A stretch of 64,000 nt of DNA. It comes from an uncultured Ruminococcus sp. (GTDB lineage: Bacteria; Bacillota; Clostridia; Oscillospirales; Ruminococcaceae). Below the pieces are notes generated by a model. It did no database searches and had not been told where the DNA came from. It saw only the letters and a program-made list of their open reading frames with translations. Of the stretch, positions 54,547 through 63,825 are shown piece after piece. Within the stretch, counting starts at the first letter, position 1. Each line of letters starts with the position of its first letter. A program made the translations under genes and the position numbers. The stretch is from the NCBI GenBank assembly GCA_900539835.1, contig UQDR01000009.1, forward strand, positions 4,907 to 68,906, read 5' to 3'.

Positions 54547-55545
54547 TTATTTCATTGATTCCTCAACAGCAACAGCGCAAGCTACTGTAGCGCCAACCAT
54601 TGGGTTGTTGCCCATTCCGATCAAGCCCATCATTTCAACGTGAGCCGGAACAGAAGATGAACCTGCAAACTGTGCATCAGAGTGCATTCTTCCCATTGTA
54701 TCTGTCATACCATAAGAAGCAGGACCGGCAGCCATGTTGTCAGGGTGGAGTGTACGTCCTGTACCGCCGCCTGAAGCAACTGAGAAGTATTTCTTGCCCT
54801 GTTCGATACATTCTTTCTTATATGTACCTGCAACCGGGTGCTGGAAACGTGTTGGGTTTGTTGAGTTACCTGTGATAGAAACGTCAACGCCCTCTTTGTG
54901 CATGATTGCAACGCCTTCAGTTACATCGTTTGCACCATAGCAGTTAACCTTTGCACGAAGTCCGTCAGAATAAGCCTTACGGAATACTTCTTTTACTTCG
55001 CCTGTGTAGTAGTCCATTTCAGTTTCAACATATGTAAATCCGTTGATTCTTGCAATGATCTGAGCAGCGTCTTTTCCAAGACCGTTAAGAATAACTCTTA
55101 ATGGTTCTTTACGAACTTTGTTTGCCTTTTCAGCAATACCGATTGCACCTTCAGCAGCAGCGAAAGATTCGTGACCTGCAAGGAATGCAAAGCACTTTGT
55201 TTCGTCCTCAAGAAGCATTTTTCCGAGGTTTCCGTGTCCGAGACCAACCTTACGCTGGTCAGCAACAGAACCGGGGATACAGAATGCCTGAAGTCCTTCA
55301 CCGATTGCAGCAGCAGCGTCAGCAGCTCTTGTGCAGCCTTTCTTGATTGCGATAGCGCAGCCTACTGTATAAGCCCACTTAGCATTCTCAAAGCAGATTG
55401 GCTGAATGCCTTCAACGATTTTATAAGGATCGAAGCCTTTTTCTTTGCAGATATCTGCACATTCTTCAATAGAATTGATACCATATTGAGCGAGAACAGC
55501 AAGAACCTGCTTTTCTCTTCTTTCATAAGATTCAAATAAAGCCAT
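54547..55545 (-). CDS. GGGtGRT family protein
   Basis: A 332-residue protein matching the GGGtGRT family, named for its motif, here VASGGGTGRTLHP. Other stretches: GEGLQAFCIPGSVADQRKVG, FLAGHESFAAAEGAI and MIGMGNNPMVGATVACAVAV-like C-terminus. Function is unknown. It is Gly/Ala-rich, soluble and contains several Cys that could bind metal. In Clostridia it always accompanies the Fe-S scaffold-like protein, as here 13 bases downstream of it. Codon choice is like that of a highly expressed gene, by eye. Confidence 0.9.
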   Translation of the reverse strand: MALFESYERREKQVLAVLAQYGINSIEECADICKEKGFDPYKIVEGIQPICFENAKWAYTVGCAIAIKKGCTRAADAAAAIGEGLQAFCIPGSVADQRKVGLGHGNLGKMLLEDETKCFAFLAGHESFAAAEGAIGIAEKANKVRKEPLRVILNGLGKDAAQIIARINGFTYVETEMDYYTGEVKEVFRKAYSDGLRAKVNCYGANDVTEGVAIMHKEGVDVSITGNSTNPTRFQHPVAGTYKKECIEQGKKYFSVASGGGTGRTLHPDNMAAGPASYGMTDTMGRMHSDAQFAGSSSVPAHVEMMGLIGMGNNPMVGATVACAVAVEESMK

Positions 55546-55558
55546 TTACGTTACCTCC

Positions 55559-56251
55559 TTATTCTTTTCTTGGGTCAACAATCTTTACAGCGTCAGCAAC
55601 TCTGCCATACTGACCCTTAGCCTTTTCAAATGCTGTATTAGCATCGTCACCGGCTTTGATGAAGTCCATCATCTTACCGAAGTTTACAAACTGATATCCG
55701 ATAATTTCGTCATCTTCGTTAAGAGCAACGCCTGTAACGTAACCGTCTGTCATTTCGAGGTAACGTGGACCCTTTGCAAGAGTACCATACATTGTACCAA
55801 CCTGTGAACGAAGACCTTTTCCCAAGTCTTCAAGGCCGGCGCCAACAACAAGACCGTTTTCTGAGAAAGCGCTCTGTGTACGGCCGTATACGATCTGAAG
55901 GAAAAGCTCTCTCATTGCTGTGTTGATAGCGTCACAAACAAGGTCTGTGTTAAGAGCTTCAAGAATTGTTCTTCCAGGGAGAATTTCAGAAGCCATAGCA
56001 GCTGAATGTGTCATACCTGAACATCCTATTGTTTCAACCAAAGCCTCTTGAATAACGCCTTCTTTAACGTTAAGTGTAAGTTTACAAGTACCCTGTTGTG
56101 GAGCACACCAGCCGATACCGTGTGTAAAGCCGGAAATATCCTTAATTTCCTTAGCTTTTACCCATTTTGCTTCCTCCGGAATAGGAGCAGCGCCGTGAGC
56201 AACGCCCTGAGCGATAGGGCACATTGTTTCAACTTCATGAGAATAAATCAT
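55559..56251 (-). CDS. NifU-like iron-sulfur cluster scaffold protein
   Basis: A 230-residue protein annotated in relatives as Fe-S cluster assembly scaffold. Cys-containing motifs: WCAPQQGTCKL, the IscU-like ETIGCSGMTHSAAMASEIL and a Cys in TDLVCDAIN. The IscU-type CSGMTHSAA segment sits at about residue 76-85. It differs from standard IscU/NifU by its longer C-terminal half and lack of nearby nifS/sufS. Operon with the GGGtGRT gene under its own promoter (56316-56344); GAGAGGAG before the ATG. Confidence 0.85.
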   Translation of the reverse strand: MIYSHEVETMCPIAQGVAHGAAPIPEEAKWVKAKEIKDISGFTHGIGWCAPQQGTCKLTLNVKEGVIQEALVETIGCSGMTHSAAMASEILPGRTILEALNTDLVCDAINTAMRELFLQIVYGRTQSAFSENGLVVGAGLEDLGKGLRSQVGTMYGTLAKGPRYLEMTDGYVTGVALNEDDEIIGYQFVNFGKMMDFIKAGDDANTAFEKAKGQYGRVADAVKIVDPRKE

Positions 56252-56315
56252 TTTTTACTTAACTCCTCTCAATAATTTGCTGTGAAATACCAATATGTAT
56301 TTAACATACACATTT

Positions 56316-56344
56316 ATTATACTACATTTTGTTTCCTGTTTCAA
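56316..56344 (-). promoter_or_regulatory. Promoter for the scaffold/GGGtGRT operon
   Basis: Minus strand TTGAAA (56344-56339) and TATAAT (56321-56316), spacer 17. Between here and 56479 the sequence is A/T-rich with nothing further recognised. Confidence 0.78.
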
Positions 56345-56479
56345 GGGCTTTAAACAAAAATACATACTTTTTTTACATAAATATAAGGCAGTTAAAAACT
56401 TATATGGAAAGTTTAATGCAAATAGTAAATTGCAAATTAATATAGCAATCGTCAATTTGGGAAAATTCCTCAGGACCTA

Positions 56480-56508
56480 TTGACAATAATAGTTCAAAGG
56501 TTTATAAT
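56480..56508 (+). promoter_or_regulatory. Promoter for the alaS leader
   Basis: TTGACA (56480-56485) and TATAAT (56503-56508), spacer 17. Confidence 0.82.
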
Positions 56509-56519
56509 ATTAGTAATAT

Positions 56520-56756
56520 TTTAAATGCAATGAGGGAATTATCCGAGGTCGATTGGTTAAGAGAGAAGACGGTTGGTGAAAGTCTTTCCATGAAGCTTGG
56601 TGGCTAACCTGAGTATCGCTGTGAAAACAGCGGCGTATTCCTGCGTTAAAGGATTCGAGTGACTAAACTATTATTACATTGCAATAATAGTTAGTAATTT
56701 GGGTGGTAACACGGAAACTTATGTCTTCGTCCCATGCTTGGGACGGGGACTTTTTT
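56520..56756 (+). promoter_or_regulatory. T-box riboswitch, alanine (alaS leader)
   Basis: A full T-box leader. Stem I spans roughly 56530-56640, with a candidate GCT (Ala) specifier at 56618-56620 in GAGTATCGCTGTG. The T-box core TTTGGGTGGTAACACGG lies at 56698-56714. The terminator GTCTTCGTCCC/GGGACGGGGAC (56723-56750) is followed by six Ts. Uncharged tRNA-Ala should allow readthrough into alaS. It fills most of the 542-base gap. Confidence 0.93.
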
Positions 56757-56793
56757 GTTGCAGCTGAAAATTTATTTTAAAGGAGTAATTTAT

Positions 56794-59454
56794 ATGAAAT
56801 GGATGGGACTTAATGAACTGAGAGAGCTTTATCTGAAATTTTTTGAAAGCAAGGAGCATTTGTGTATTAAGAGTTTTCCTCTTGTTCCGAGAAATGATAA
56901 CAGTCTTTTGCTGATTAATGCCGGTATGGCTCCGCTTAAGCCGTATTTTACAGGTCAGGAGGAACCGCCGAAAAGAAGAATGGCTGACTGTCAGAAGTGT
57001 ATCCGTACAGGTGATATTGAAAATGTAGGTAAAACTGCACGTCACGGTACTTTCTTTGAGATGCTGGGAAACTGGTCTTTCGGCGATTATTTTAAAGAAG
57101 AAGCAATTTCATGGGCTTGGGAATTTTGCATTGACGTATTGAAATTGCCTGAGGAAAGGCTCTTTGTTTCTGTTTATGAGGATGATGATGAGGCAGAGAA
57201 AATCTGGCATGAAAAAATCGGACTTCCGATGAGTAAAATTTTCAGAATGGGAAAAGAAGATAATTTCTGGGAAGCCGGAATTGACGGACCTTGCGGTCCC
57301 TGTTCTGAAATCTATTTTGACAGAGGCGAGGAATATGGTTGCGGTAAACCTGATTGTACAGTAGGGTGTGACTGCGACAGATATATGGAATTCTGGAACC
57401 TTGTATTTACACAGTTTGAACGTCATGAGGACGGTACTTATACTCCTCTTGAGCAAAAAAATATTGACACGGGAATGGGTCTTGAAAGACTGGCTGCTAT
57501 GATGCAGAATGTTGATTCTATTTTCGATGTGGATACTATCAAAGCGATTCGTGACCATGTTTGTGAAATTGCCGGCTGTAAATATGGTGACAGCCATAAA
57601 AAGGATGTTTCCATCCGTGTTATTACAGACCATATACGTTCAGTTGTGTTTATGGCGTCTGATGGAATTCTTCCGTCTAACGAGGGCAGAGGATATGTAA
57701 TGCGCCGCTTGTTAAGACGTGCGGTTCGTCACGGTAAGCTTCTGGGCATAAATGGATTGTTCTTGAAGGACATCGTTAAAACTGTAGTTGACAATTCAAA
57801 ATGCGAATATACTGAGCTTGAAGAGAAATATGACTATATCGTAAAACTTCTTACAACGGAGGAAGAAAACTTTAATAAGACTATTGACAGGGGTATGAAA
57901 ATCCTTGATGATTATATTGCTGAAATGGGGGCAAAGGGTGAAACAACTCTTGGAGGAGAGGCTTGTTTTAAGCTTTCTGATACTTACGGATTCCCTATAG
58001 ATCTGACTAAGGAAATACTTGAAGAAAAGGGCTTGACTGCCGACGAAGAGGGCTATGCTAATGCCATGGATGAACAGCGTGAAAAGGCTCGTGTGGCAAG
58101 AGGCGGTTCAAAATATATGGGAGCAGATGAAACTGTTTTCCATAAAATAAGCAGGGATTTTCATACGGAATTTGTGGGGTATGATACTCTTGAATGTGAA
58201 AGTGAAATAGCTTTTATTGCAACAGAAGATGAGCTTGTGGAAAATGCAGGCTGCGGTGATGATATTTATTATATTGTATCAGAAAAGACACCTTTCTATG
58301 CTGAAAGCGGTGGACAGGTCGGTGATGTTGGTATAATCACTACTTCGAGCGGAAAGTGTGAAGTGCTTGATACACAAAAAGTTGTAGCGGGGAAAACGGC
58401 TCATAAGATAAAGGTAATAGAGGGTGCGGTTTCAAGAGGACAGAAAGCACATTTTTCTGTAGATAAAAAAACTCGCTGGGGAGTAATGAGAAATCACTCC
58501 TGTGCACATCTGCTTCAATCGGCTTTGAGAGAGGTTTTAGGCGAGCATGTTCATCAGGCAGGTCAGCTTGTTGATGCAGACAGACTAAGATTTGACTTTT
58601 CTCATTTTGATGCCATGACAGCAGAAGAAAAAATGAAGACAGAGGTTTTGGTTAATACCTATATTCTTGAAGCCTTGGACATTACCGTTAAGGAAATGCC
58701 GATTGAAGAAGCTAAAAAGCTCGGAGCTATGGCACTTTTCGGTGAAAAATACGGCGAGACGGTAAGAGTTGTAACAATGGGTGAGGGAGATGAAACGGCT
58801 TCAATTGAATTCTGCGGAGGAACTCATCTTGATAATACCTCAAGAATCGGTTTGTTTAAAATAGTTTCAGAAAGCTCGGTTGCATCGGGTGTCAGACGTA
58901 TTGAGGCTGTTACCGGCAGAGGAATTCTCAAGCTTCTCAGAGAGCATATTAATACTGCAAAACAGGCAGCTGAGGTGTTAAAGCTGAATAACCCGGGAGA
59001 ACTGGTGAAAAAATGTGTTTCTGTAATGGATGAAATTAAAAAGCTGGAAAAAGAGCGTGACGAGCTCCAGTCTGAGATTTCAAATCTGAGAACAAAATCT
59101 TTATTTGAAAATCCTGCGGAAGTAAATGGTGTAAAGGTGATTACAGCAATGCTCACCAATATGCGTCCCGATATGCTGAGAAAAATGGGCGATGAGATCA
59201 AAGCGAGAGAAAGCGATATAGTTGCAGTTATTGCAGGAGTCAACGGAGAAAAGGCAAATCTGCTTGTGGTAGCCGGAAAGGATGCAGTTGCTAAAGGCGC
59301 TCATGCAGGAAAAATTGCCGGAAAGGTAGCTTCATTGACAGGCGGAAAAGGAGGCGGACGTCCTGATTCTGCAATGGCAGGAGTCGGAGACAGATTTAAA
59401 ATAGACGAAGCGTTGGATAAGGTAGAAGAAATAGTTGCAGAGTTTGTTAAATGA
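56794..59454 (+). CDS. alaS: Alanyl-tRNA synthetase
   Basis: An 886-residue class II synthetase. N-terminal catalytic domain with LVPRNDNSLLLINAGMAPLKPYF in parts and CGPCSEIYFDRG; editing domain with HSCAHLLQSAL and CGGTHLDN, the zinc/His-Cys residues that clear mischarged Ser or Gly; then coiled coil (ISNLRTKSLF region) and Gly-rich C-Ala domain (GGKGGGRPDSAMAG). The ATG at 56794 follows AAAGGAG; an earlier in-frame start at 56734 lies in the T-box terminator. Confidence 0.97.
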   Translation: MKWMGLNELRELYLKFFESKEHLCIKSFPLVPRNDNSLLLINAGMAPLKPYFTGQEEPPKRRMADCQKCIRTGDIENVGKTARHGTFFEMLGNWSFGDYFKEEAISWAWEFCIDVLKLPEERLFVSVYEDDDEAEKIWHEKIGLPMSKIFRMGKEDNFWEAGIDGPCGPCSEIYFDRGEEYGCGKPDCTVGCDCDRYMEFWNLVFTQFERHEDGTYTPLEQKNIDTGMGLERLAAMMQNVDSIFDVDTIKAIRDHVCEIAGCKYGDSHKKDVSIRVITDHIRSVVFMASDGILPSNEGRGYVMRRLLRRAVRHGKLLGINGLFLKDIVKTVVDNSKCEYTELEEKYDYIVKLLTTEEENFNKTIDRGMKILDDYIAEMGAKGETTLGGEACFKLSDTYGFPIDLTKEILEEKGLTADEEGYANAMDEQREKARVARGGSKYMGADETVFHKISRDFHTEFVGYDTLECESEIAFIATEDELVENAGCGDDIYYIVSEKTPFYAESGGQVGDVGIITTSSGKCEVLDTQKVVAGKTAHKIKVIEGAVSRGQKAHFSVDKKTRWGVMRNHSCAHLLQSALREVLGEHVHQAGQLVDADRLRFDFSHFDAMTAEEKMKTEVLVNTYILEALDITVKEMPIEEAKKLGAMALFGEKYGETVRVVTMGEGDETASIEFCGGTHLDNTSRIGLFKIVSESSVASGVRRIEAVTGRGILKLLREHINTAKQAAEVLKLNNPGELVKKCVSVMDEIKKLEKERDELQSEISNLRTKSLFENPAEVNGVKVITAMLTNMRPDMLRKMGDEIKARESDIVAVIAGVNGEKANLLVVAGKDAVAKGAHAGKIAGKVASLTGGKGGGRPDSAMAGVGDRFKIDEALDKVEEIVAEFVK

Positions 59455-59468
59455 TATTGGAGGTTATT

Positions 59469-59810
59469 ATGGAAGATTGTATTTTTTGCAAAATAGTTAA
59501 AGGTGAGATCCCTTCTAAAAAGATTTATGAGGATGAGCTTGTATATGTGTTTGAAGATATTGCACCAACTGCTCCTATTCATTATCTTGCAATTCCAAAA
59601 CAGCATATTTCAAAGCTTGATGAAATCAATTCAAACAACTCTGTAGTAATAGCTCATATTTATGAGGTCGTTGCAAAGATAGCAAAAGATATGGATTTAA
59701 AGGACGGTTTCAGAGTGGTTTCTAACTGCGGTGAACAGGCGGGTCAAAGCGTGTTTCATATACATTTTCACATTCTCGCAGGCAGACCGCTTCAATGGCC
59801 GGCAGGATAA
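59469..59810 (+). CDS. HIT family nucleotide hydrolase/phosphoramidase (HinT-like)
   Basis: A 113-residue histidine-triad protein. The signature HIHFHIL is the HxHxHxx active site; the N-terminus EDCIFCKIVKGEIPSKKIYED with two Cys is typical of HinT/PKCI. It hydrolyses AMP-lysine, adenosine phosphoramidates or stray aminoacyl-adenylates, which fits its location directly after alaS (14-base gap). ATG at 59469 follows GGAGG. Confidence 0.93.
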   Translation: MEDCIFCKIVKGEIPSKKIYEDELVYVFEDIAPTAPIHYLAIPKQHISKLDEINSNNSVVIAHIYEVVAKIAKDMDLKDGFRVVSNCGEQAGQSVFHIHFHILAGRPLQWPAG

Positions 59811-59823
59811 AAAATTGTATCGT

Positions 59824-59857
59824 AAGTCCTCTGTATTATTACGGGGGACTTTATTTT
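59824..59857 (+). terminator. Intrinsic terminator after alaS-HIT
   Basis: AAGTCCTCTG (59824-59833) and CGGGGGACTT (59842-59851), ten pairs including two G-U, then TATTTTT. Confidence 0.8.
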
Positions 59858-59865
59858 TAAAAACC

Positions 59866-59894
59866 TTGATTTTTTTAGCAGAAAAGTGTAAAAT
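59866..59894 (+). promoter_or_regulatory. Promoter for the small membrane protein
   Basis: TTGATT (59866-59871) and TAAAAT (59889-59894), spacer 17. Confidence 0.6.
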
Positions 59895-59918
59895 AATATT
59901 ATACATTCACAAAACATT

Positions 59919-59951
59919 CCTGTAAATCATAAAATGCATTAGATTTACAGG
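59919..59951 (+). promoter_or_regulatory. Perfect hairpin overlapping the Shine-Dalgarno
   Basis: CCTGTAAATC (59919-59928) pairs perfectly with GATTTACAGG (59942-59951). The last two Gs are the first two of the GGGAGG ribosome site (59950-59955) for the gene at 59964. It could limit translation, act as a thermosensor, or be a protein operator. Confidence 0.5.
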
Positions 59952-59963
59952 GAGGTGTTCAGC

Positions 59964-60317
59964 TTGAACGGTGTGATAATTTTTATAATATGTTCCATAG
60001 CAGTTATTGCAGTTATGATTATAAAACGCATATCAGCGGTGAAAAGTAAATGCAGAAAAGTCGGTTATATACTTGTGCCCTGCGATTCAAAAACAGAAAA
60101 TCTTGAGAAATTGGTTAAAGCATATTATTGGGAGGAAGTTTTTGAAAATGAAAATATGGGACGTGAAATTTTGCTGGTAATAATGGAGAACAGTGAAAAT
60201 GATTATACGGCAAAAAGATTAGAGGCTGAATATCCCATCGTCTCTGTTGTTGATATTACTCAATTAGAAGACAGAATCTTGGAATCAAGAGGTCATTTGA
60301 AGGATAAACTTTTGTAA
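59964..60317 (+). CDS. Small membrane-anchored protein of unknown function
   Basis: About 117 residues: one N-terminal helix (GVIIFIICSIAVIAVMII), then a cytosolic alpha/beta domain with GYILVPCDSKTENLEKLV and EYPIVSVVDITQLEDRI. The pattern of strands resembles a small glycosyltransferase- or Rossmann-like fold without a recognisable motif. The start is a TTG at 59964, eight bases after GGGAGG; a GTG at 59955 would overlap that site. It precedes recD2 by 70 bases. Family not recognised. Confidence 0.65.
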   Translation: MNGVIIFIICSIAVIAVMIIKRISAVKSKCRKVGYILVPCDSKTENLEKLVKAYYWEEVFENENMGREILLVIMENSENDYTAKRLEAEYPIVSVVDITQLEDRILESRGHLKDKLL

Positions 60318-60387
60318 TATAACAATAGACAGAATCAGTTTCTTATGAATATTATTATTTGAATATTTGAATTAAGGATAAAAAGGA

Positions 60388-62622
60388 ATGGACAAATTAG
60401 AAAAGATAAAAGGCGAAGTTGACAGTATAATATATAGAAATGAAGAAAATGGTTTCGTAGTGCTTATGCTTGAATGTGATAACGATTTGATTACTGTAGT
60501 AGGCGAGATGGGCAATGTCGAAGAAGGAGAGGAGCTTGTGTGTACAGGTGAATTTACTGTACATAAAAAGTTCGGAGAACAATTTAAGTGCACTATCTGT
60601 GAGCGTTCATTGCCTCAAACCGCAGCTTCAATTCAGCGTTATCTTTCAAGCGGTGTAATAAGCGGAATCGGCGCTGTTATTGCCAAAAGAATAGTTTCCA
60701 GATTCGGCGATGATTCACTTAAGATAATAGAAAACGAGCCGGAAAAGCTTACAGAAATTGAAGGAATAACTTTAAAAAAAGCGAAAAAAATATCCCAGGA
60801 ATTCAGAACTACTTTTGCTGTGCGTTCGCTTATGATTTATTTGTCAGATTTTGATGTGTCTGCGTCAATAGGAATAAAGGCATGGAAACGATGGGGAGAT
60901 TCTGCTGAAGACATGATCAGGTCAAATCCTTATATATTGTGTGTGTTCGGCATCGATTTATCTTTTATAAAAGCTGATATGATAGCAAAATCAATGGGAA
61001 TAAAGAATACATCAAAGTGCAGAATAGAAGCGGGTATAAGCTGTGTTCTAAAAGAAAATGCCAATGCAGGTCATACATGTCTTCCTCTTGATAAATTTGA
61101 AGCGGTAGCCTGTGAGTTTCTGCATATAAACCACAAACAGTTTACGAATGTTCTGGAGGAACAGATAGAAGAGGAGAACATTTTCAGATATTACAAAAAC
61201 GAAAGACCGTTTATTTCATTGAGAGCCTATTATAAAGCTGAGGATTATATTGCGAGGCGTCTTTCAATAATGCGTGAATGTTCGTTTGATAATAAAATAG
61301 ATTTTTCTCAGGTTATTGATCTTGCAGAAGAGGAGAATAATATTACATATGAAGATACTCAGAGGAAAGCGATAAATCTTGCACTTTCACATGGCTTTTT
61401 AGTGCTTACGGGAGGTCCCGGAACAGGTAAAACCACAACCTTAAATGCTATAATCTCACTTTATGAACAGCAGGGCATGAAAGTAATGATTGCCGCACCA
61501 ACAGGCAGAGCAGCAAAGCGCATATCAGACCTAACAGGATATGATGCAAAAACAATACACAGACTGCTTGAAGTAAAGCATGTTGACGGAGATACTCTCA
61601 GTTTTATTCATGATGAAAATAATCTGCTTGATTGTGACGTTATGATAATAGATGAAATGTCAATGGTGGATTCCTGTTTATTTGAAGCACTTTTAAGAGC
61701 TGTCAGTATAACCTGCCGTCTGGTTTTGGTGGGGGATTCTGATCAGCTTCCGTCTGTGGGGGCAGGGAATGTGCTTAAAGACATAATCGACAGCGGTGTA
61801 ATGCCGGTGGTAACACTTACGGAGATTTTCAGGCAAGCACAAGAAAGTGTGATCGTTACAAATGCACATAAGATAGTGAACGGCCAGCATATTGATCTGA
61901 CGGAAAAGAAAAAAGATTTTTTCTTTTTCCAAAGGCAAACCTTTTTTGAAATACAAAATCTTGTGGTTGAGCTTTGTAAAACCCGACTTCCGAATGCGTT
62001 CGGATATTCACCTTTTGATAATATTCAAGTACTGTCACCAACGAGGAAAGGTCCAAGCGGCACAGTAGAGCTTAATAAAATTCTTCAAAGTCAGCTTAAT
62101 CCTCCGGCGGTAGGGAAGTCTGAAGTTAAAACGCCGGTTTATACATATAGAAAAGGCGACAAGGTTATGCAAACCAAAAATGATTATGATATAATTTGGA
62201 AGAAAACTGATGGCGAGAAAACAGAAAGCGGATCAGGTATTTTTAACGGAGATATAGGAATTATAACAGGTGTTAATAAAATACTTCAAACAGTGACCAT
62301 AGATTTTGAAGGAAGGGTGGCAAATTATTCTTTGCCGATGCTTGATAATCTTGAGCTTGCCTATGCAGTTACAGTGCATAAAAGTCAGGGAAGTGAGTTT
62401 GATGTTGTTGTACTGACCGTATTCGGAGGATATGACAGGCTTTATTATAGAAATCTTCTTTATACTGCGGTTACAAGAGCGAAGAAGCTTCTTATTCTGA
62501 TAGGGACAAAAAGACGTGTAGAATTTATGATTGATAACAACAGACGAACTTTGCGATATACATGTCTGAAAAATATGTTATTGGAGATAAACGGAGATGA
62601 GGAAAAGCAGCAGAGCTTTTAA
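60388..62622 (+). CDS. recD2: RecD-like SF1 DNA helicase
   Basis: A 744-residue 5'-3' helicase of the RecD2 type, which works without RecBC. Long N-terminal OB and helix-hairpin-helix region (SGVISGIGAVIAKRIV, LTEIEGITLKKA), then motor motifs: Walker A GGPGTGKTT, motif II IIDEMSMVD, motif III VGDSDQLPSVGAG, and motif VI YTAVTRAKKLL, with VTHKSQGSEFD-type motif V (TVHKSQGSEF). It acts in DNA repair and replication-fork restart. AAGGA nine bases before the ATG. It overlaps the ComFC-like gene by 26 bases. Confidence 0.95.
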   Translation: MDKLEKIKGEVDSIIYRNEENGFVVLMLECDNDLITVVGEMGNVEEGEELVCTGEFTVHKKFGEQFKCTICERSLPQTAASIQRYLSSGVISGIGAVIAKRIVSRFGDDSLKIIENEPEKLTEIEGITLKKAKKISQEFRTTFAVRSLMIYLSDFDVSASIGIKAWKRWGDSAEDMIRSNPYILCVFGIDLSFIKADMIAKSMGIKNTSKCRIEAGISCVLKENANAGHTCLPLDKFEAVACEFLHINHKQFTNVLEEQIEEENIFRYYKNERPFISLRAYYKAEDYIARRLSIMRECSFDNKIDFSQVIDLAEEENNITYEDTQRKAINLALSHGFLVLTGGPGTGKTTTLNAIISLYEQQGMKVMIAAPTGRAAKRISDLTGYDAKTIHRLLEVKHVDGDTLSFIHDENNLLDCDVMIIDEMSMVDSCLFEALLRAVSITCRLVLVGDSDQLPSVGAGNVLKDIIDSGVMPVVTLTEIFRQAQESVIVTNAHKIVNGQHIDLTEKKKDFFFFQRQTFFEIQNLVVELCKTRLPNAFGYSPFDNIQVLSPTRKGPSGTVELNKILQSQLNPPAVGKSEVKTPVYTYRKGDKVMQTKNDYDIIWKKTDGEKTESGSGIFNGDIGIITGVNKILQTVTIDFEGRVANYSLPMLDNLELAYAVTVHKSQGSEFDVVVLTVFGGYDRLYYRNLLYTAVTRAKKLLILIGTKRRVEFMIDNNRRTLRYTCLKNMLLEINGDEEKQQSF

Positions 62623-63313
62623 TTATAAATTCTGGATTGATTTTATTCTGCCAAACAGATGCCCGATATGCGGAGAAGTAATTGTTTGGAATGAGCTTAT
62701 TTGCAATAAATGTGAAAGTCAGCTTTCTTTTATGGACGAGCCATTTAGTCCGTCTGAAAAAATTTTCAGCAGCAATATGGATAATATTTGTGCAGTTTTT
62801 GATTATAAGGATAATGCAGCAGAAGGAATCTATAATTTGAAAACTCGGAAAGGTTTGAATTTTGCTGAATATTCATCAGAGTATTTATATAAATATATTT
62901 CCGAAAATGAAATTTCAGAAAAAATTGATTGTGTTGCATTTATACCAATGGCTAAGACCAAGAGGATATTGAGAGGATATAATCAGGCTGAGAAGCTTGC
63001 TGTCTTTTTGGCCGAAAAGCTTGAGAAACCGATTATGAATGATTTGCTCTTGCATACGGCCGGGGCATCGGAACAGCATACTCTTGATTATAACCAAAGG
63101 CAGCAAAATGCTGAGACTATTTTTAAACCTGATCCAAAGCATAGTGATATTAAAGATAAAAGTATACTTCTGTGTGATGATGTTGTTACAACAGGAGCAA
63201 CAATGAATAAATGTGGTGAATTACTCAAGTCTATGGGTGCGAAATCTGTTTACGGTGCGGCAATTTGCAGTACCAATTTAAGAAATCCCAAGGTCAAGGA
63301 ATATAAAGGCTAA
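62597..63313 (+). CDS. ComFC-like phosphoribosyltransferase-fold protein
   Basis: A 238-residue member of the ComF/GntX family. The N-terminal zinc-ribbon has CPIC and CNKC, and the C-terminal PRTase domain has the PRPP-like loop LLCDDVVTTGATM. RGYNQAEKLA and HTAGASEQHTLDYNQRQQNA are family stretches. ComFC is needed for natural transformation in Bacillus, but many family members occur in non-competent cells and may act in DNA uptake or repair. Overlap with recD2 suggests joint expression. Confidence 0.9.
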   Translation: MRKSSRAFNYKFWIDFILPNRCPICGEVIVWNELICNKCESQLSFMDEPFSPSEKIFSSNMDNICAVFDYKDNAAEGIYNLKTRKGLNFAEYSSEYLYKYISENEISEKIDCVAFIPMAKTKRILRGYNQAEKLAVFLAEKLEKPIMNDLLLHTAGASEQHTLDYNQRQQNAETIFKPDPKHSDIKDKSILLCDDVVTTGATMNKCGELLKSMGAKSVYGAAICSTNLRNPKVKEYKG

Positions 63314-63345
63314 ATCCGGAGATAATAAATTCCGGAGGCGGTGTT

Positions 63346-63552
63346 GTGAATAAACAAATTACTAATGAAGAATTCAATGAGATAAAAAAACTTATAAGTG
63401 TGCATAATAATTTAATTTTCCGTTTTGAACAGTTCTCAAAACAGGTCAAAGAGCCACAGCTTAAAAGCGAATTCCAAAAGCTTTATGCTTCTGCAATTAA
63501 TCACAAGAAAAAATTGCTTTCAGTGTTAGATTCAGAAAGCAATAATCAGTGA
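63346..63552 (+). CDS. Small helical protein of unknown function
   Basis: A 68-residue protein, nearly all helix (EEFNEIKKLISVHNNLIFRF and LKSEFQKLYASAINHKKKLL), forming a likely two-helix hairpin. The pattern recalls short coat or ferritin-like bundle proteins of spore formers but no family can be assigned. GTG start at 63346, eight bases after GGAGG. The next small gene follows at 28 bases. Confidence 0.7.
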   Translation: MNKQITNEEFNEIKKLISVHNNLIFRFEQFSKQVKEPQLKSEFQKLYASAINHKKKLLSVLDSESNNQ

Positions 63553-63579
63553 GTGATAATTGAAGGGAGCGTGTCAAAT

Positions 63580-63825
63580 ATGAATGATAATTTAAGAATT
63601 ATCAAGGAAGCAAAAAATCTTATAAAGGATGCGTCAACACAGCATTGTAATGTTTATAATGAGCTTTGTGGAAGTTCTTGTGCAGATTCCATAATGTCTG
63701 TTCTTGACGGAGAACTCAGAATGGCAGAAAAGCTGGCTTCGCTTGAAAGCTTTTTTTCACCGCAGGAGCAAAAGAGCTATGTGGATGAATATGAGATTTT
63801 GAAGCTGAAAAATCAGGAAAAATAA
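63580..63825 (+). CDS. Small helical protein with cysteines, unknown function
   Basis: An 81-residue protein: helix NLRIIKEAKNLIKD, a Cys-containing middle (HCNVYNELCGSSCADS) and helices EMLRMAEKLA-type (ELRMAEKLASLE) and SYVDEYEILKLK. Its size, helices and pairing with the preceding 68-residue gene suggest a two-protein unit, perhaps spore-related. ATG at 63580 set by GGGAG; the frame is open from 63553. Confidence 0.65.
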   Translation: MNDNLRIIKEAKNLIKDASTQHCNVYNELCGSSCADSIMSVLDGELRMAEKLASLESFFSPQEQKSYVDEYEILKLKNQEK

